The notes beneath the pieces are model-generated. The model was not told the DNA's origin, made no database searches, and saw only the letters and a list, made by a program, of their open reading frames with translations. Of a stretch of DNA of 64,000 bases, positions 11,850 to 22,599 are shown piece by piece. Origin of the DNA: Sclerodactyla briareus (taxonomy: Eukaryota > Echinodermata > Holothuroidea > Dendrochirotida > Sclerodactylidae); the NCBI GenBank assembly GCA_026419785.1, contig JAODTK010004832.1:248001-312000 (forward strand), written 5' to 3'. The position numbers and the translations under genes were made by a program. Position 1 is the stretch's first letter; the number at the start of each line of letters is the position of its first letter.

Positions 11850-12699
11850 TTACGGTAGTTTAGATGTTTGTTAACAACAAGATTTGTGATGACGTCTGCA
11901 ATTGGAATCTGACTATACTCCTAGGCCCTCCTGACAAAACGGTGTAACACTAATTTAATACAGCCAAGTACACATGGTATACATTACAATTTGCAAATCA
12001 AGTCGTGTTTTTGTTTCGCCTGAACTGACAACTTTATTTTAGCAGGATTTCTCTGAAACGGTTTAGACCAAATTTGACTGAATTTCGTATGTCGTATCAG
12101 GGTTGGGGGAACGCGATCTGACTACTATTCTTGGGCGCAAAACTATAAAGGAGGGTGATTGGCCCTATTTTATCATATCATTGTTTAAGCTCGTTAGCAA
12201 AATTACATGATGTAACTGAACTGCTGCTTTGGTGACTTGTTGGCACATAGTGAAGGGATATAGTCATTACTGATTAGCTGTCCCAGCGTGAAATAGGCTA
12301 ATTAAGGTTGTCTAATTTGCATAATTTTATGTGAAATATTTAAGTTTGTAAGATTTTCCTGAGACTTGACAGTGAATATGGTGTAAATCCAGTCCCGACA
12401 TTACTTAACAGAGATCAGGGTCAATGGATCATTCACAATGTGTCAATTGCGTAATTTATTGAAATCATGACGTTTGGTTGGATTTTCACTGAAACCTGGT
12501 GGGTATGGTTTACCAGACCTTCAGTTCCAAATTTTTATATCATGGATTCAGAGTCATTGGAGGTCATTCAACATAACTGTGTCTATTTAGCATAATTCTG
12601 CGTAATGCCTAAAGTTGTCCCTCTTTCCAGAAACGTCTTAGGTAGGACTTATTCTACCTTCCAACATTCTTATGGGACTGGAATTTATTCATTTTAGTC

Positions 12700-15310
12700 T
12701 ATTTTGCATCGTTTATTCAAATTTCAAAGTTTGTTAGATTTTATGAGGCTTGATGCGTATGGTCCTACCTTAGTCCTAACCAATTGTAAGTGTGCCCCCA
12801 TTTGGTCCTGAATATATATTTGAAATGAGAAAATGGGGTCATGAAGTTTAATAATGTGGCCTACTTTTGCATAAGTCAGACAATTCAGTCATATTTCCAC
12901 AATCCTATCGCCCGTCAGTAGACATGGTCAACCGATTCCTATGAATTTGAAATTGTTCACTGGTTTTAAGCTGTTCCTGTTCAATGCTAATACAAAAATT
13001 CTGGAGCAACTGAGTGCCTGGTAATTGTATGCATTTGACTAATTGAAAAAACCCGATCGTGCAACCAGGCTTGTCACTGAGGGTGATCACCTTGCTACCT
13101 TTTGAACATCTTTCTGAATACGGGACGTTTACAAAATAATAAGAATGTCTAAATTTAAAATAGTGGAGGGACGATCAAATGTTCATGTTATTTTTAGCGT
13201 TAGCCTGCCTTGGAGGCTCACGTTGGGCTAATGAAAACTGGAAGGTAAAACTACAGTAGTCATTACCAGTTTAATAAAATATCCTCATGACCCTGACTTG
13301 TGTGGTTTCAGTGGGTTTACCACCTTCACTAACAGACTTGTTACCTGGGAGAGTATTCAGTCCTCTGTTGAGGACTAGTAAATGGGCCTCATTCCAAGGG
13401 CATATGGCCCCAAACTTATTTGAGTTTGAATGCCAAGAGTTCAACCTGCTGCTTTCTACAAGTTTTAGCCAACAACCATTTCAGTCAAGTAGCCATTCAG
13501 CTAACCTGTAATCTCAAGGGACGTTTCGGCCAACCATGGCTGGATGTTTTGGCCGCCTGCCTTAAATATGTAAAATTACCAACATCTCACTAATATTCAT
13601 TCAATAATACTGGCGCTAATGCCATACTGTGTGACCTGTTCTAACCATAGAATGCTCGAAGATTCTTGATATATGCCATTCTAATAAGAAGGCCAACGCA
13701 GTGGTATTTGAGCCAAGGAATTGTCACAGCTTTTAAAAGACTTTTATTATTTTGTTTTTTTTATAACCTCCGGTGTGTTATGAGCCTGAGGTGCTGAAAA
13801 TACAACGTTGACACAATCGCGGATAGGTCAAAGGAACTCAAAATCAAACCGCAATTCACATACATTCCTGTAAGCCATAATGCACCTTGTTGATCATTCT
13901 GAGTGAAATATATGAGCATTTTTTGATTTGAGCTAACAGACCATTGGTTCTCTTTGTTTTTTTTACCTTTGATCGCGTCACGTGGGGTTATTCAGTGTTG
14001 TATAATTTGCTTCATTCATGCTCAAATGTTCAAGTTTGGTTAGATTCCCAGAAATGTGACGATGTGGTTCCACCATTGGTCCTGAGATTATATTTGAAAT
14101 GAGAAATGGTTCATTGAAAGTTGAATCATGTGTTTCTAATTTTGCAGAAGTCCGACAATTTCAGTCCATATTTCCACAGAACCTATACTCCTTGTGGGTA
14201 GACATGTACACCAATTCCTATGAATTTGAACTTGTTCACTGGTTATTATGCTGTTCCTGTTGAATGCTATACAAAATCAATGCAGGAAGACATGAATGCC
14301 CATGTTAATTGTTTGCATTGTGACTCATAGAAAAACCATCGATCGGCAAACCCCCCCCAGGGGGGCGGACACTGGGGGTGAATCGCCTTGTCACCTCTTG
14401 AAACATCTTTCTGAAAAGTGAAAGTTTTACAAAATAATATAATGTCTAAATTTCCCAAATAGCGGGAGGGGCCCGATCAATTTATGTCATTTTATTTTTT
14501 CACTTGGCCCCTAAGTTAAGCCCTGGCCTTGAAGGCTAAAGTTGGGCTACATGAGAAACTGGTAAAGTAAAACTCAGTAGTCATGCAGATATCCTCATGA
14601 CTGACTGTGTGTTCAATGGGTTTACACACCTTTCCACATAACAGCATTGTTTTTACTTGGGAAGTATTCATCCTTGTTAAGGACTAGTACTAAGGCCTCA
14701 GGCCAAGGGCATATGGCCCCTATTTCTTTGAGTTTGTTTTGCCCTAGAGTACACCTATGTTTTTTTCTACAAATTTGAGACAACAACCTTTTCAGCTAAG
14801 TACCCATTTCCAGCTAATCGTATCCTTGGACGTTTCTGGCCAACCACGCTGGAAATGTTTGGGGCCCCGCCTGCCAAAAGAACCAACATACTCCTAATGT
14901 TCATTTCCATAATACCGGCGCTCATGCAAATAGTGTGCCTTTCTAACCATAGAATGCTCAAAGATTCTGGATACAATGCCCCATCTAATAAGAAGGCCAA
15001 GTTATAGGAAGGCCCAAGCAATATGAGGCCAAGCATGTATAAGGAGCCCAAAGAAATGTCACAGGCTTTTGAAGACTTAGTCATTAACATTTTTTTTATT
15101 TTTAAAAAACTCATTTATTTAATGAGCCGGATGTTGCTGAAATAACATCCGTTGACCACATCGAGGATAGGGTAAAAACTAAAGAATCACAACAGCATTC
15201 ACAGAAATTCCGTAAGTCATAATGCTCCCTTGTTGATCATTCTGAAGCGAAATATTCGAGCATTTATTTGGTTTTGAGCTAGCAGCCCATTGGTACTCTT
15301 TGTTAACTGC
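12700..15310 (+). repeat. Local tandem duplication, about 1.3 kb unit, two copies
   Basis: Copy 1 (about 12700-14010) and copy 2 (about 14010-15310) are collinear. Shared markers are 'ttggtcctga' (12799/14078), TATGAATTTGAA (12941/14219), GTTCCTGTT (12974/14252), ACATCTTTCTGAA (13107/14403), 'gggcatatggcccc' (13398/14707), TAGAATGCTC (13647/14950) and CATAATGC-CCTTGTTGATCA (13877/15219). Divergence is substantial and dominated by short indels. The second copy ends only about 30 bases before the PDZ3-type exon. No protein is encoded. Confidence 0.8.
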
Positions 15311-15336
15311 TATCTGGATGGTACCTTATCTCACAG

Positions 15337-15549
15337 CTACTGCTTTGAGGTAAGCTAAGCAAGGTGTTAATGGTTGGCCCTCGGTTTTTACGTCCGGGTG
15401 GCCTCGGAGCTCCAAAGACCCACCAGGCTCTGTACAAGTCCGCATCAAGAAGTCTTTTCCCTGGTCAAGCCTGCGGCCCGAGCGGCTGGGGACGAGGGGA
15501 AATTATATGGCCCGTCAATGAGACACATCTAATAGACATACCTCATGCG
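15337..15549 (+). CDS. PTPN13: PTPN13-like exon: PDZ3-type domain, first part
   Basis: The exon opens after a good acceptor (CTTATCTCACAG) and closes at GCG/GTAAAT. In one frame or another it encodes C-F-E-V, L-S-K, N-G and a degraded GLGF-type loop. These are followed by DPPGSVQVRIKK (15420-15455), then LFPGQACGPSGWGRGEIIW and PVNETHLIDIPHA up to the donor. VRIKK-LFPGQ is, from memory, a hallmark of PTPN13 PDZ3 (VRVKKLFPGQ), and GEII-x-VNETHL corresponds to its GDVILKVNGASL. At least three one-base shifts are needed: around 15350, in the GLGF loop, and between IKK and LFPG. The next exon starts with DVVAKLR, which completes helix B. The call rests on the motif order and intact splice sites, not on a continuous frame. 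Confidence 0.75.
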
Positions 15550-17072
15550 GTAAATTAATAGCTATTGTCAGTCATGGGGTGATTTTCAGTCGAGTGGGTA
15601 AGTGATAGATCATTTTGCACGGCGACTCAAATGCAAAAAGGTCACGTTTTTTCAGTAATCACCTGCTTGTCAAGAAGGACCTAATTTTGTCTACCAATTC
15701 AGTGGCTACAGTGGGCGGTGGCTAACTATCATCGTCTTGTTACCTGTTGTTTATCTCTTTTAGATGATGTAATGGCGTCACATGACCCGTTCATCCAATC
15801 ATGTCCCTTAATTGAGGCCAAAAATAAAAAAAAAAAAAAATGTAATTATCTAACACTAACTGTTCCCACTTAAAACGCACCCAGTGTTACAGTCTATTCA
15901 TGGTGCATTCCTGTGACCATATGTGTTTTCCATATACCCATGAAATATCACATTTGATAGAGCATTGTGGCTCATCCCTCGGGAAATCTCGAGTTTGAAT
16001 CCAATCAGATCAAACCGAGACTTTTGAAAAATATACCTGTTTCGTTTCTGCTCTACTCTCCACACATTGGATTGGAGCAGGGGACCGATGACGAAGATTA
16101 TAGGCCAAATTAGCAATAACCATCTCTGTTGTGATTACCTGTGATCAATAGCAGGGCACGGCCAAAGAGCCATTGCCCTATTCCGTCTACCCTTCGAAAA
16201 ATTTGCCGCTGATACAATGTGCATTATCCAGGTCTACTAGGTGTGATCTTCTATTTGGAGTACATCAATAAAAAAAAAATTAGACTGGAGATTTTCCGGA
16301 TAAAATAAAGTGAATCTGAGACCCTATAACCACGATTTTAATGTTCCATGGCTCAATTGTTAGCTTATATGACACAAATAATATTTAACATATATATTGT
16401 TGTCCCATTCCCTCTATTGAGTTTGTCCAGTGGCACTTTAAATCAACAAAAACCACTCCAAATGCCAAGGGCTTTTCCCTAGAAAAATAGGTTCTACCTA
16501 GTATGCTTGTAACTTTTTAGATCTGGGTTACGCCAATAGCACTGGAAGGTTCTTCCAGAGCTTTGAAACTCTTGACACTAGATGTGCGGTCACCAGCAGA
16601 TCACCTCCTGGCAGGTCCGCCATTGAGAGTAGGAGCACAGAGGAACAGTTATGACGATGGTTTGTGCATGACTAGGGATGGCCAACCTAGCCAGGATCGG
16701 GTTTGTAGGCCGCTCTATGTGCAAGTGACGCATCTTATACTACTTCATTGGGCCTCCAGAATATACACTGTATCCATCCACTTCCAACTTGCTTTGGGCG
16801 ACAACTTAGGGCACGGTCCGAGTGGTTTCATGCCCTGACATACACTATCAAACCGCTCACCATCCGCATGACTCATACCACTCTGGAAGTCGCTCAAATG
16901 TGCTAGAAACTTGATCGATATCATTTATACACTTAAAAGTAATCTTTACAATTGACTATAAAGTGAGCTACTTGGCCAGGAGCACTCTTTCTCCCATTCA
17001 TTACTATTTCATTTCCATAAGGTGCAGAGTCTAATACTTGCTGACATCCATTCACATGTGCCTTTTTTCCAG
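15550..17072 (+). other. Intron within PDZ3-type domain
   Basis: This intron contains one near full-length family A SINE (15950-16282). The remainder (16283-17060) shows no repeat or exon I recognise. It ends in CCTTTTTTCCAG. Confidence 0.6.
15950..16282 (+). repeat. tRNA-derived SINE, family A, plus orientation
   Basis: A degenerate A box (TGATAGAGCATTG) and B box (GAGTTTGAATCC) are followed by the family body 'ggattggagcaggggac', the CCCTATTCCGTCTACC and CAGGTCTACTAGG segments, and an A-rich end at 16270-16280. It has the same order of blocks as the copy at 49018. Confidence 0.65.
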
Positions 17073-17160
17073 GACGTCGTTGCCAAGTTACGAACGTCGC
17101 CTCCTGTTGTCAGACTGCTGATATGTTTCCCCCAGTCAGAGGACTCAATCATTACTGAGG
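17073..17160 (+). CDS. PTPN13: PTPN13-like exon: PDZ3-type domain, last helix and strand
   Basis: This 88-base exon follows CCTTTTTTCCAG and ends in GAG-G before donor GTACGA. It reads cleanly as DVVAKLRTSPPVVRLLICFP, then QSEDSIITE. This is the end of a PDZ domain: helix B (VVAKLR) and the last strand (VVRLLI). From memory, the PTPN13 PDZ3 ending has the same spacing, with a helix ending in ALR and a strand ending LLLCRP; the cysteine-x-proline after the strand is shared. No frameshift is needed. It joins the preceding exon at PHA/DVV, so the intron lies inside helix B, a position different from those in the PDZ2-, PDZ4- and PDZ5-type domains of this gene. Confidence 0.8.
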
Positions 17161-17335
17161 GTACGATGGAATGACAACCCCCCCCCTCCCAATCATCATG
17201 TTGATTGTCATAAAATGGGATAAACTTGTTCGAATTTCAGATGAATGCCAATATTTTGTGTTATTGCACAAAGGGAGACCGGTTCATACATTTTGTTTGA
17301 ATTATTCGACATTAATACTTTCTTTTGATGTTTAC

Positions 17336-17690
17336 TCCCGCTCGCTGGGCAGGATCACAAAATCTACTGCCAGCTTGGGTTCTTGGGGAGGCGGGGGATG
17401 GGACAGGGATAGCTGCCTGATGTTTTGATCGCCAACCTGCGCTTCTTTGGGCATATGGCGCGTTTCCTCCCGGAATCCCATTCACACCGGGACAACGGTG
17501 GGTTGGGGCCACCGCCGGGACGCCCCCCATACTTCTTGGTTGGCCAGCTTTGTGGGTAACTCAGGGAGTTGAGGATTGCCAGGCCCAGATCCTGGTCCGC
17601 CTTGCCTTAGGATCCGGGCGATGGCAGCGCCAGGATGGCCCTGGATAGGTGCCCTCCAGGCATGTCTTCCATGAATGAGTGATGGTTTTT
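17336..17690 (+). mobile_element. LINE 3' fragment (reverse-transcriptase C-terminal region)
   Basis: The + strand reads RITKSTASLGS and then IANLRFFGHMARFLPES, HSHRDNGGLG, and after a shift GRPPYFLVGQL. LR-x-GH-AR followed by a GRP-x-x-x-W/V block is the familiar C-terminal end of many non-LTR retrotransposon polyproteins. There are stops and frameshifts throughout. It is locally much more GC-rich than the surrounding intron, consistent with insertion. It is a different subfamily from the LINE at 5160-8395. Confidence 0.6.
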
Positions 17691-17799
17691 AGCTCACCTT
17701 AGTCATATGGCTGGTTGGGCTATTGCCATTGTGCAAGGTTAGCTATTATTTATTATCTCTTTATTTATATATCTCAGTCAACAATTGATTCAAATGCTA

Positions 17800-18330
17800 C
17801 TCTTCCTCCTAATCTTTTGATAGATCAGTAAACTTGGTGACGATGATAACCAAGTCATGGGCTATCTGGTTGTTCATGTATTTTGGGCCCATCATGTGGA
17901 AGCATTGTCAAAATTACTTCTCCTCCCACAAATTTTAAATGCACAGTGCTGATTTTCAGTCATGATGATGTTCTATAGTAAATAGCCATACCTTAGGAAT
18001 TTTTGGTCCAAGGTCCAGTGATGGCAATGGGGCCTATCATGTGGCAATGCCAAATGCTTCTCCCTACAATGCTTTGCTCGTCACAGTGGTTGATGTTCAT
18101 TCGTATGATGGTGTAATAGCCGTACTGCAGGTGCTTTTTTTTTTTGGTCCAAGGTCCTCTTGGCCCTAAGGCCCATTTCATGAAACTCACCAGAATGAAT
18201 GCATCTCTTCTTACAAACTTCAATTTATTTTCTTTTAAAGTTGTAATGGTCCTTGAGTAGTAGTCCCTTGGGGTGTTTGCAAATTTTTGGCTCAATCCCC
18301 TTGTGTATTTGGGACTTAACAAATTTACTC
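17800..18330. repeat. Intronic repeat with two internal copies
   Basis: A segment with 'gggcc-atcatgtgg', 'acttctcc' and 'ggtccaaggtc' occurs twice in succession (around 17885-18020 and 18020-18170). A related block appears at 43600-43960. It is not coding. Confidence 0.45.
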
Positions 18331-18599
18331 TGCCTTTGGCACTCTTGTTGTGTAGTTGAAGTTGTTATTGCAGTTGCCTTGTGTTGAAAGTTGTGTTACA
18401 TAGGTAGTATGTTTGTGAGTACTACATACAGTACAGTCTATGTGTGGAACACGTATGTTGAATGAAAATTCACCCTGAAATTGGCGAAGCAAAATAGCCG
18501 TTAGTCACGGTCATTATCATACACAAATAGGGTTTCAGCACAGTCAGTTCAGGGTCCTGTGACAACTTGTGGCCAATCGAATAACAAAGATATATTCAG

Positions 18600-18841
18600 G
18601 TGTTATATTATCTATACACGACTCCACGGAAAAAGAGCAAGTGTTCAGATGGGACCCACAAACATGGGAAAGCACGCTCAAAGAACATTCTGAAGATGCC
18701 TTGATGACAGTAAACCCATCATCAATATTGTCTCCTCCTGCCAAGACAAAGTCTCAAGGAGGTTTAATGCCTACTCCTGATCTCGGTCAGGAATCTTGAC
18801 TTCTCTGCTGGAGGCATGGCCAAGGCATGATGAAACAGATG
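18600..18841 (+). CDS. Candidate linker exon (Pro/Ser-rich)
   Basis: The candidate starts after an acceptor ATATATTCAG (18598-18599) and ends at a strong donor CAGATG/GTGAGT (18841/18842). It encodes a polar disordered stretch containing ALMTVNPSSILSPPAKTKSQ and then GLMPTPDLGQES. After a one-base shift this becomes LTSLLEAWPRHDETD, up to the donor. The position between the PDZ3- and PDZ4-type exons and the composition fit the disordered linker known there in PTPN13. There is no domain to recognise, so the call depends on splice sites and composition only. The true acceptor could also lie near 18540. Confidence 0.45.
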
Positions 18842-19650
18842 GTGAGTTCACATTCGGAGGAACAACTGCAGGCTGGATACAACAGCGGTATATCGTGGAG
18901 AATGGAAAACTTCATTCATGGTCCAAACCCCTTTCAATACGGTGTTCCTCTAGGAGTTAGTGGCCTTCAAAGTTTGGTTCATATGCAGAAGAAATGGGGA
19001 GAATCCCAATTGCGAATAATGCATGACGTAACACTTGGACAACCAGGGAAGTTATGTCATGAGGTGGAGTTCACATTAATTGTGGGACAGTCTATGGGAA
19101 GATTTTCAACTTCTCCATATAACCTTATTTGAACAGACATAGATAGCTTTCCCCAACAGGCAATTTTGTGATCATTAGAGGCGGCCCATTGAGCAGGGAG
19201 CAATGTTCGGTATTTGGGTCAGAGGGGATATCAGGACGACGCGTTTACGCAGATATTTGTCTGGGGGAGGGGGGGGTTTAGGTCGGAACCCCAATGGAAG
19301 TGCGCCCTCATTAAATGGCCCACCCTCCATATGGCAAATAGTGTAATTATGGGCCCTCGTACACAGGATGCTGCAATATGCTAACTAAAAGCTGCAAATC
19401 ATACTGAACTGCCAAAAAATTCAGATTTTGTGTTAGAAATTATAGATCACTTCGAATCATGGGGGGGTTCTGACCCCCCCCCATGGTACCCCACTTGGTT
19501 ATGTATAAGGGGGTCAATGTCACAATTGTGAGGAAATTTATATCTGTTCATTAAGGACAACCATTAGTGAGTGGGGTTGAACCCCATTGCAGACAAATTA
19601 AGCTCCACCAATGCCAAGTAATGATATTGTCGCTTGGCTTACAACAACAG
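18842..19650 (+). other. Intron before PDZ4-type exon
   Basis: A 101-codon open frame (18827-19132) matches nothing I know and begins inside the presumed exon. A G/C hairpin lies at 19458-19484. The segment ends with acceptor ACAACAACAG. Confidence 0.4.
19458..19484. other. Hairpin with G-run and C-run arms
   Basis: CATGGGGGGG and CCCCCCCCATG face each other across a loop TTCTGA-C. It could be a sequencing-fragile palindrome or the end of a short inverted-repeat element. No function is claimed. Confidence 0.5.
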
Positions 19651-19783
19651 GACCACATTGAGGTTACCCTGACAAAGCCAGTTGTGGTGGTCTTGGTGTC
19701 ACGGTTGCTGGAGAGGTCAACAACCGGTGGCTGCTACATTTTCAAGGATGTCATTCACAGACCCGCCACGCATCTGATGGCAG
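19651..19783 (+). CDS. PTPN13: PTPN13-like exon: PDZ4-type domain, first half
   Basis: The exon opens after GGCTTACAACAACAG and reads DHIEVTLT, then (one base shifted) SCGGLGVTVAGEVNN. After another shift it reads GGCYIFKDVIHRPA and finally SDGR near the donor CAG/GTCAGA. This is strand 1, the GLG carboxylate-binding loop with strand 2 (GGLGVTVAGE), then GCYI-x-DVI-x-x-PA-x-SDGR. From memory, PTPN13 PDZ4 has LGFTVTKG followed by GCYVHDVIQDPAKSDGR, an extremely close pattern. Three one-base shifts are required, near 19675, 19727 and 19765. The short piece coding the expected L-x-GD-x-L before VNG was not found; it may be a small exon or lie beyond a mis-called donor. Confidence 0.75.
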
Positions 19784-20837
19784 GTCAGAAAGAGAAAAAA
19801 TTTATAACATGGGCTCCATCCAGTTCTCTGGGTTAATTTTTTCACCTCGGTGGTTGGAATGGCTCATAGTGCAGAGGACAGGGTACACATATCTGATCGT
19901 TGGTAGAGTGAGAGGTTGGAATCATGTCACCGCCTCCTCTTCCTTTTAGCAATGAGCTAGTAATCCTGCAGCCTAGCCCGCACACTGTATATAGCCTACA
20001 ATTGATCAGCCTAGTCACTGAGCCTTAATACTTTAAATGTAACATTCAAATTGATTTAATTGCCAAATTCTATGAAGCCATATTTAATGTAGAAGAGTTT
20101 TCAGCAGCTCACCTCTGCCATGTGGGCAAGTGAGACAATCGCACATCGTGCATGTCTCATCTATTGTATGATTTTATTGAAATTGTATCCCCTACATAAT
20201 TTGTGAATTATCATGAAACTTGTCGCATGATGACCAAGTGAAGTGAAGGGTCAAGTGATGGGTCATCCAGGGTATTCAAAAAATTGAGGTCAATAGAGAC
20301 TTTTGAAAAAAAATATGCCAATAAAAATAAGATGAGTTGGTCAGTTGCCTGATACTGGGCATATATTAGCGTAGACTAGGCTATGTAGCCTGTGTTGGGG
20401 GATTGGCTAGGCTCAGCGATTAAGGCTAGGCCTTAACTGAGAAACACTTTTGACAGTCCATTAGGCACAATTGAATTTTATCATCAATATCACACTCAAC
20501 TGTCTATAAAATTATCTTCAATTCCCCCACACCCTTGGCCCCCAGGTTACATTTTCTTGACACAAATCTCTGCAATCATCACCACAGTAATTCAATGTAT
20601 TGTCAAAGTGAATCAAATTGGCTTTGCTTTATATCCCTGCCAAAAGCACTGGAAGCATTCAAAAATAAAAATGGTGACTCTAATTGTTGAAGACTGGTTA
20701 GTGACCTTCCCAACCTCAAACTATGATCATAGGGCTATAAGGAGCTGCACAGAGGCTTCCCCCAAGTCAATGATGTTTCTGGATAGGCGCAGCGCCTATT
20801 CATATGTAATACGATGGTCAGATGGAGATATGCCTCA

Positions 20838-21200
20838 TATGTTGAGACATGGTACCTGATTGGTTGTGATATGGCAGTATGTTGAGACATGGTACCTGAT
20901 TGGTTGTGATATGGCAGTATGTTGAGACATGGTACCTGATTGGTTGTGATATATGGCATTATGTTGAGACATGGTACCTGATTGGTTGTGATATGGCAGT
21001 ATGTTGAGACGTGGTACCTGATTGGTTGTGATATGGCAGTATGTTGAGACATGGTACCTGATTAATTGTGATATGGCAAGTATGTTGAGACATGGTACCT
21101 GATTGGTTGTGATATGGCAGTATGTTGAGACATGGTACCTGATTGGTTGTGATATGGCAGTATGTGAGACATGGTACCTGATTGGTTGTGATATGGCAGT
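20838..21200 (+). repeat. Minisatellite, 40 bp unit, about 9 copies
   Basis: The unit is ATGTTGAGACATGGTACCTG followed by ATTGGTTGTGATATGGCAGT. Copies are nearly identical, differing by single substitutions (GACGTGG at 21008, ATTAATT at 21061) or 1-2 base indels. The homogeneity implies recent expansion. Minus-strand open frames across it are periodic artefacts. Confidence 0.95.
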
Positions 21201-21289
21201 TTGATGTTTGAGTACCCTCACTCACTGGGTAGCATAGTCACCAACGACATGACAGCAACGAAACAGTCAGGGTTCATGATAAGCGGGGG

Positions 21290-21640
21290 GCCCTAAAATA
21301 CATCAATAACCCCAGGTCCTGATGAAATTGTATAAACCAGGGGCTATTGTGGGGGGCAATAGCCCCTGTGGTCCTCACTTGGTCACATTTAGGTAGGCCT
21401 AACTAATAAATGCAGCAAGCACAATTTTCAATGTCACTCCAGTATATGTAGTAATGCATGTGAGCTAGGTTTTATATCTTGTGGGGTTGATTTTCTCATT
21501 TAAAGCCTGTCCTCCTCAATGCAAAATAGAAAGTGATCAGAGCCCCTGTTCCTACCAAAATAACCCCTGATCAGATTCCATGACCAGGGGCTCTTTCTTT
21601 CAAAAAGTAACCCCTGGATTCTGATCCTCATTTTGATCCC
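21290..21640. repeat. CAGGGG / CCCCTG palindromic repeat cluster
   Basis: A perfect 12 bp stem, CAGGGGCTATTG (21338-21349) with CAATAGCCCCTG (21357-21368), encloses a 7-base loop. Further AACCCC-GG, GCCCCTG, ACCCCTG and CAGGGGC words occur at 21308, 21541, 21565, 21585 and 21609. The spacing suggests ends of a small inverted-repeat transposon or MITE. No target duplication was identified. Confidence 0.45.
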
Positions 21641-21700
21641 TGGAAACAGTAGTGTCGTGATATGCTCGTCAGGAATTATTTTCTATATTCTACCTCCCAG

Positions 21701-22153
21701 GTGAATGGCAATGACATGCAGAGCATGAACCATTTTGAAGCTGTCACTTTTCTGAGAATGACCCCCCGAGAGGTCATCCTGAGAGTCAAGCGCCCTGTGA
21801 ACCGGTATGACCTCCTGCCTCCCCAGGAAGCCAACCACGCCCAAGCCTGCCAACAACTCTGGTGAATCTGAGAATAAACAGCCACAGTCAATAGATAGAA
21901 TAAACCATCAAATCCTGGGAGTAAAACTGGTGATTGGTACTGAAGAGGTATCAAAACCCGCCCAAGAGGTGCCATACACGCCCATCAGCGTTCATCCTCT
22001 CGAACCCTTCCATGGTACCCTCTCTGTGGAGGATGAACCCTCCACACAGAGAGACCAGGAGAATGGGAAGGAGGCTAAAGCTGGAGCAGACAACCCCAGA
22101 GGATAGACGACTCGGACATTGATCTTGGAGAGCTGGAAGACTCAGACTGGGAG
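21701..22153 (+). CDS. PTPN13: PTPN13-like exon: PDZ4-type domain, second half plus linker
   Basis: After acceptor TTCTACCTCCCAG the exon reads VNGNDMQSMNHFEAVTFLR, then MTPREVILRVKRPV. This is the VNG turn, helix B and final strand of a PDZ domain, similar in layout to PTPN13 PDZ4 (VNDTDV-x-NMTHTDAVNLLR, from memory). A one-base shift near 21815 leads into a polar linker with SCLPRKPTTPKPANNSGESE, then TEEVSKPAQEVPYTPIS. A second shift near 22095 gives RIDDSDIDLGELEDSDWE up to donor GAG/GTAATT at 22154. The linker is acidic at its end and joins in phase to the next exon, which continues DTILDKPWKPEDSE. Confidence 0.85.
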
Positions 22154-22599
22154 GTAATTCAAGCCTAATCATTTCCAACATATTTTACCTTTCGTTCATT
22201 TAGTTTGCATGAAAAAAAATGAATACCTTCGTTAATTTCATCGGTGTAAGAAACTGCCTGCATGTTGAAAATTTCACATCTGTCAGACAAGGATGTTGAA
22301 TGGGATTTAACAGGAGTTACTAATCCCTGCCTTGTTGAGGTCCCATAGTCATGTAAAACCTAACTCTGATATTTGGTGTTTATATTAGGATATTTAGGAA
22401 ACTCAAATCTCAGGAAGAAAAGTATTTTTTACCAACCTAGTGACAAAAGAGTATCAATGGGATCTGATTGAAAACTTACCAATTTGCTCACAAAATATGA
22501 AAGAATAATTTCATTTAATTCACTATGAATGTCCCCCCTAATATATATGATGACATTTTTGTGTTTTTTTTTTTTTTTTTGGAACAAATTGGGAATTGG

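Larger units (their letters stand above)
8396..12699 (+). other. Intron, mostly unclassified repeats
   Basis: No exon is visible. It holds a poly-C tract (9673-9687) with further C-rich sequence to 9730, a short ATCT tandem (about 9973-9992), a degenerate repeat with 'gaccttgtgagggcaagttc' style phrases at 10060-10640, a telomere-like G-rich patch at 11824-11849, and short degenerate repeats built on AATTTGCATAATTT from about 12040. Confidence 0.5.
19784..21700 (+). other. Intron inside PDZ4-type domain
   Basis: This intron holds a 40 bp minisatellite (20838-21200) and a CAGGGG/CCCCTG palindrome cluster (21290-21640). A tRNA-like phrase near 19870-19925 is too degenerate to call. 20000-20830 has no feature I can name. 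Confidence 0.5.

Noticed and set aside
18827-19132. 101-codon open frame (MMKQMVSSHSEEQLQAGYNS start)
   Set aside because: It begins upstream of a strong donor at 18842 and no family is recognised. It may be chance or an unknown element, but support is too weak for a gene.
20735-21225. Minus-strand open frames of 88-128 codons
   Set aside because: They are products of the 40 bp minisatellite, with all three frames open at once.
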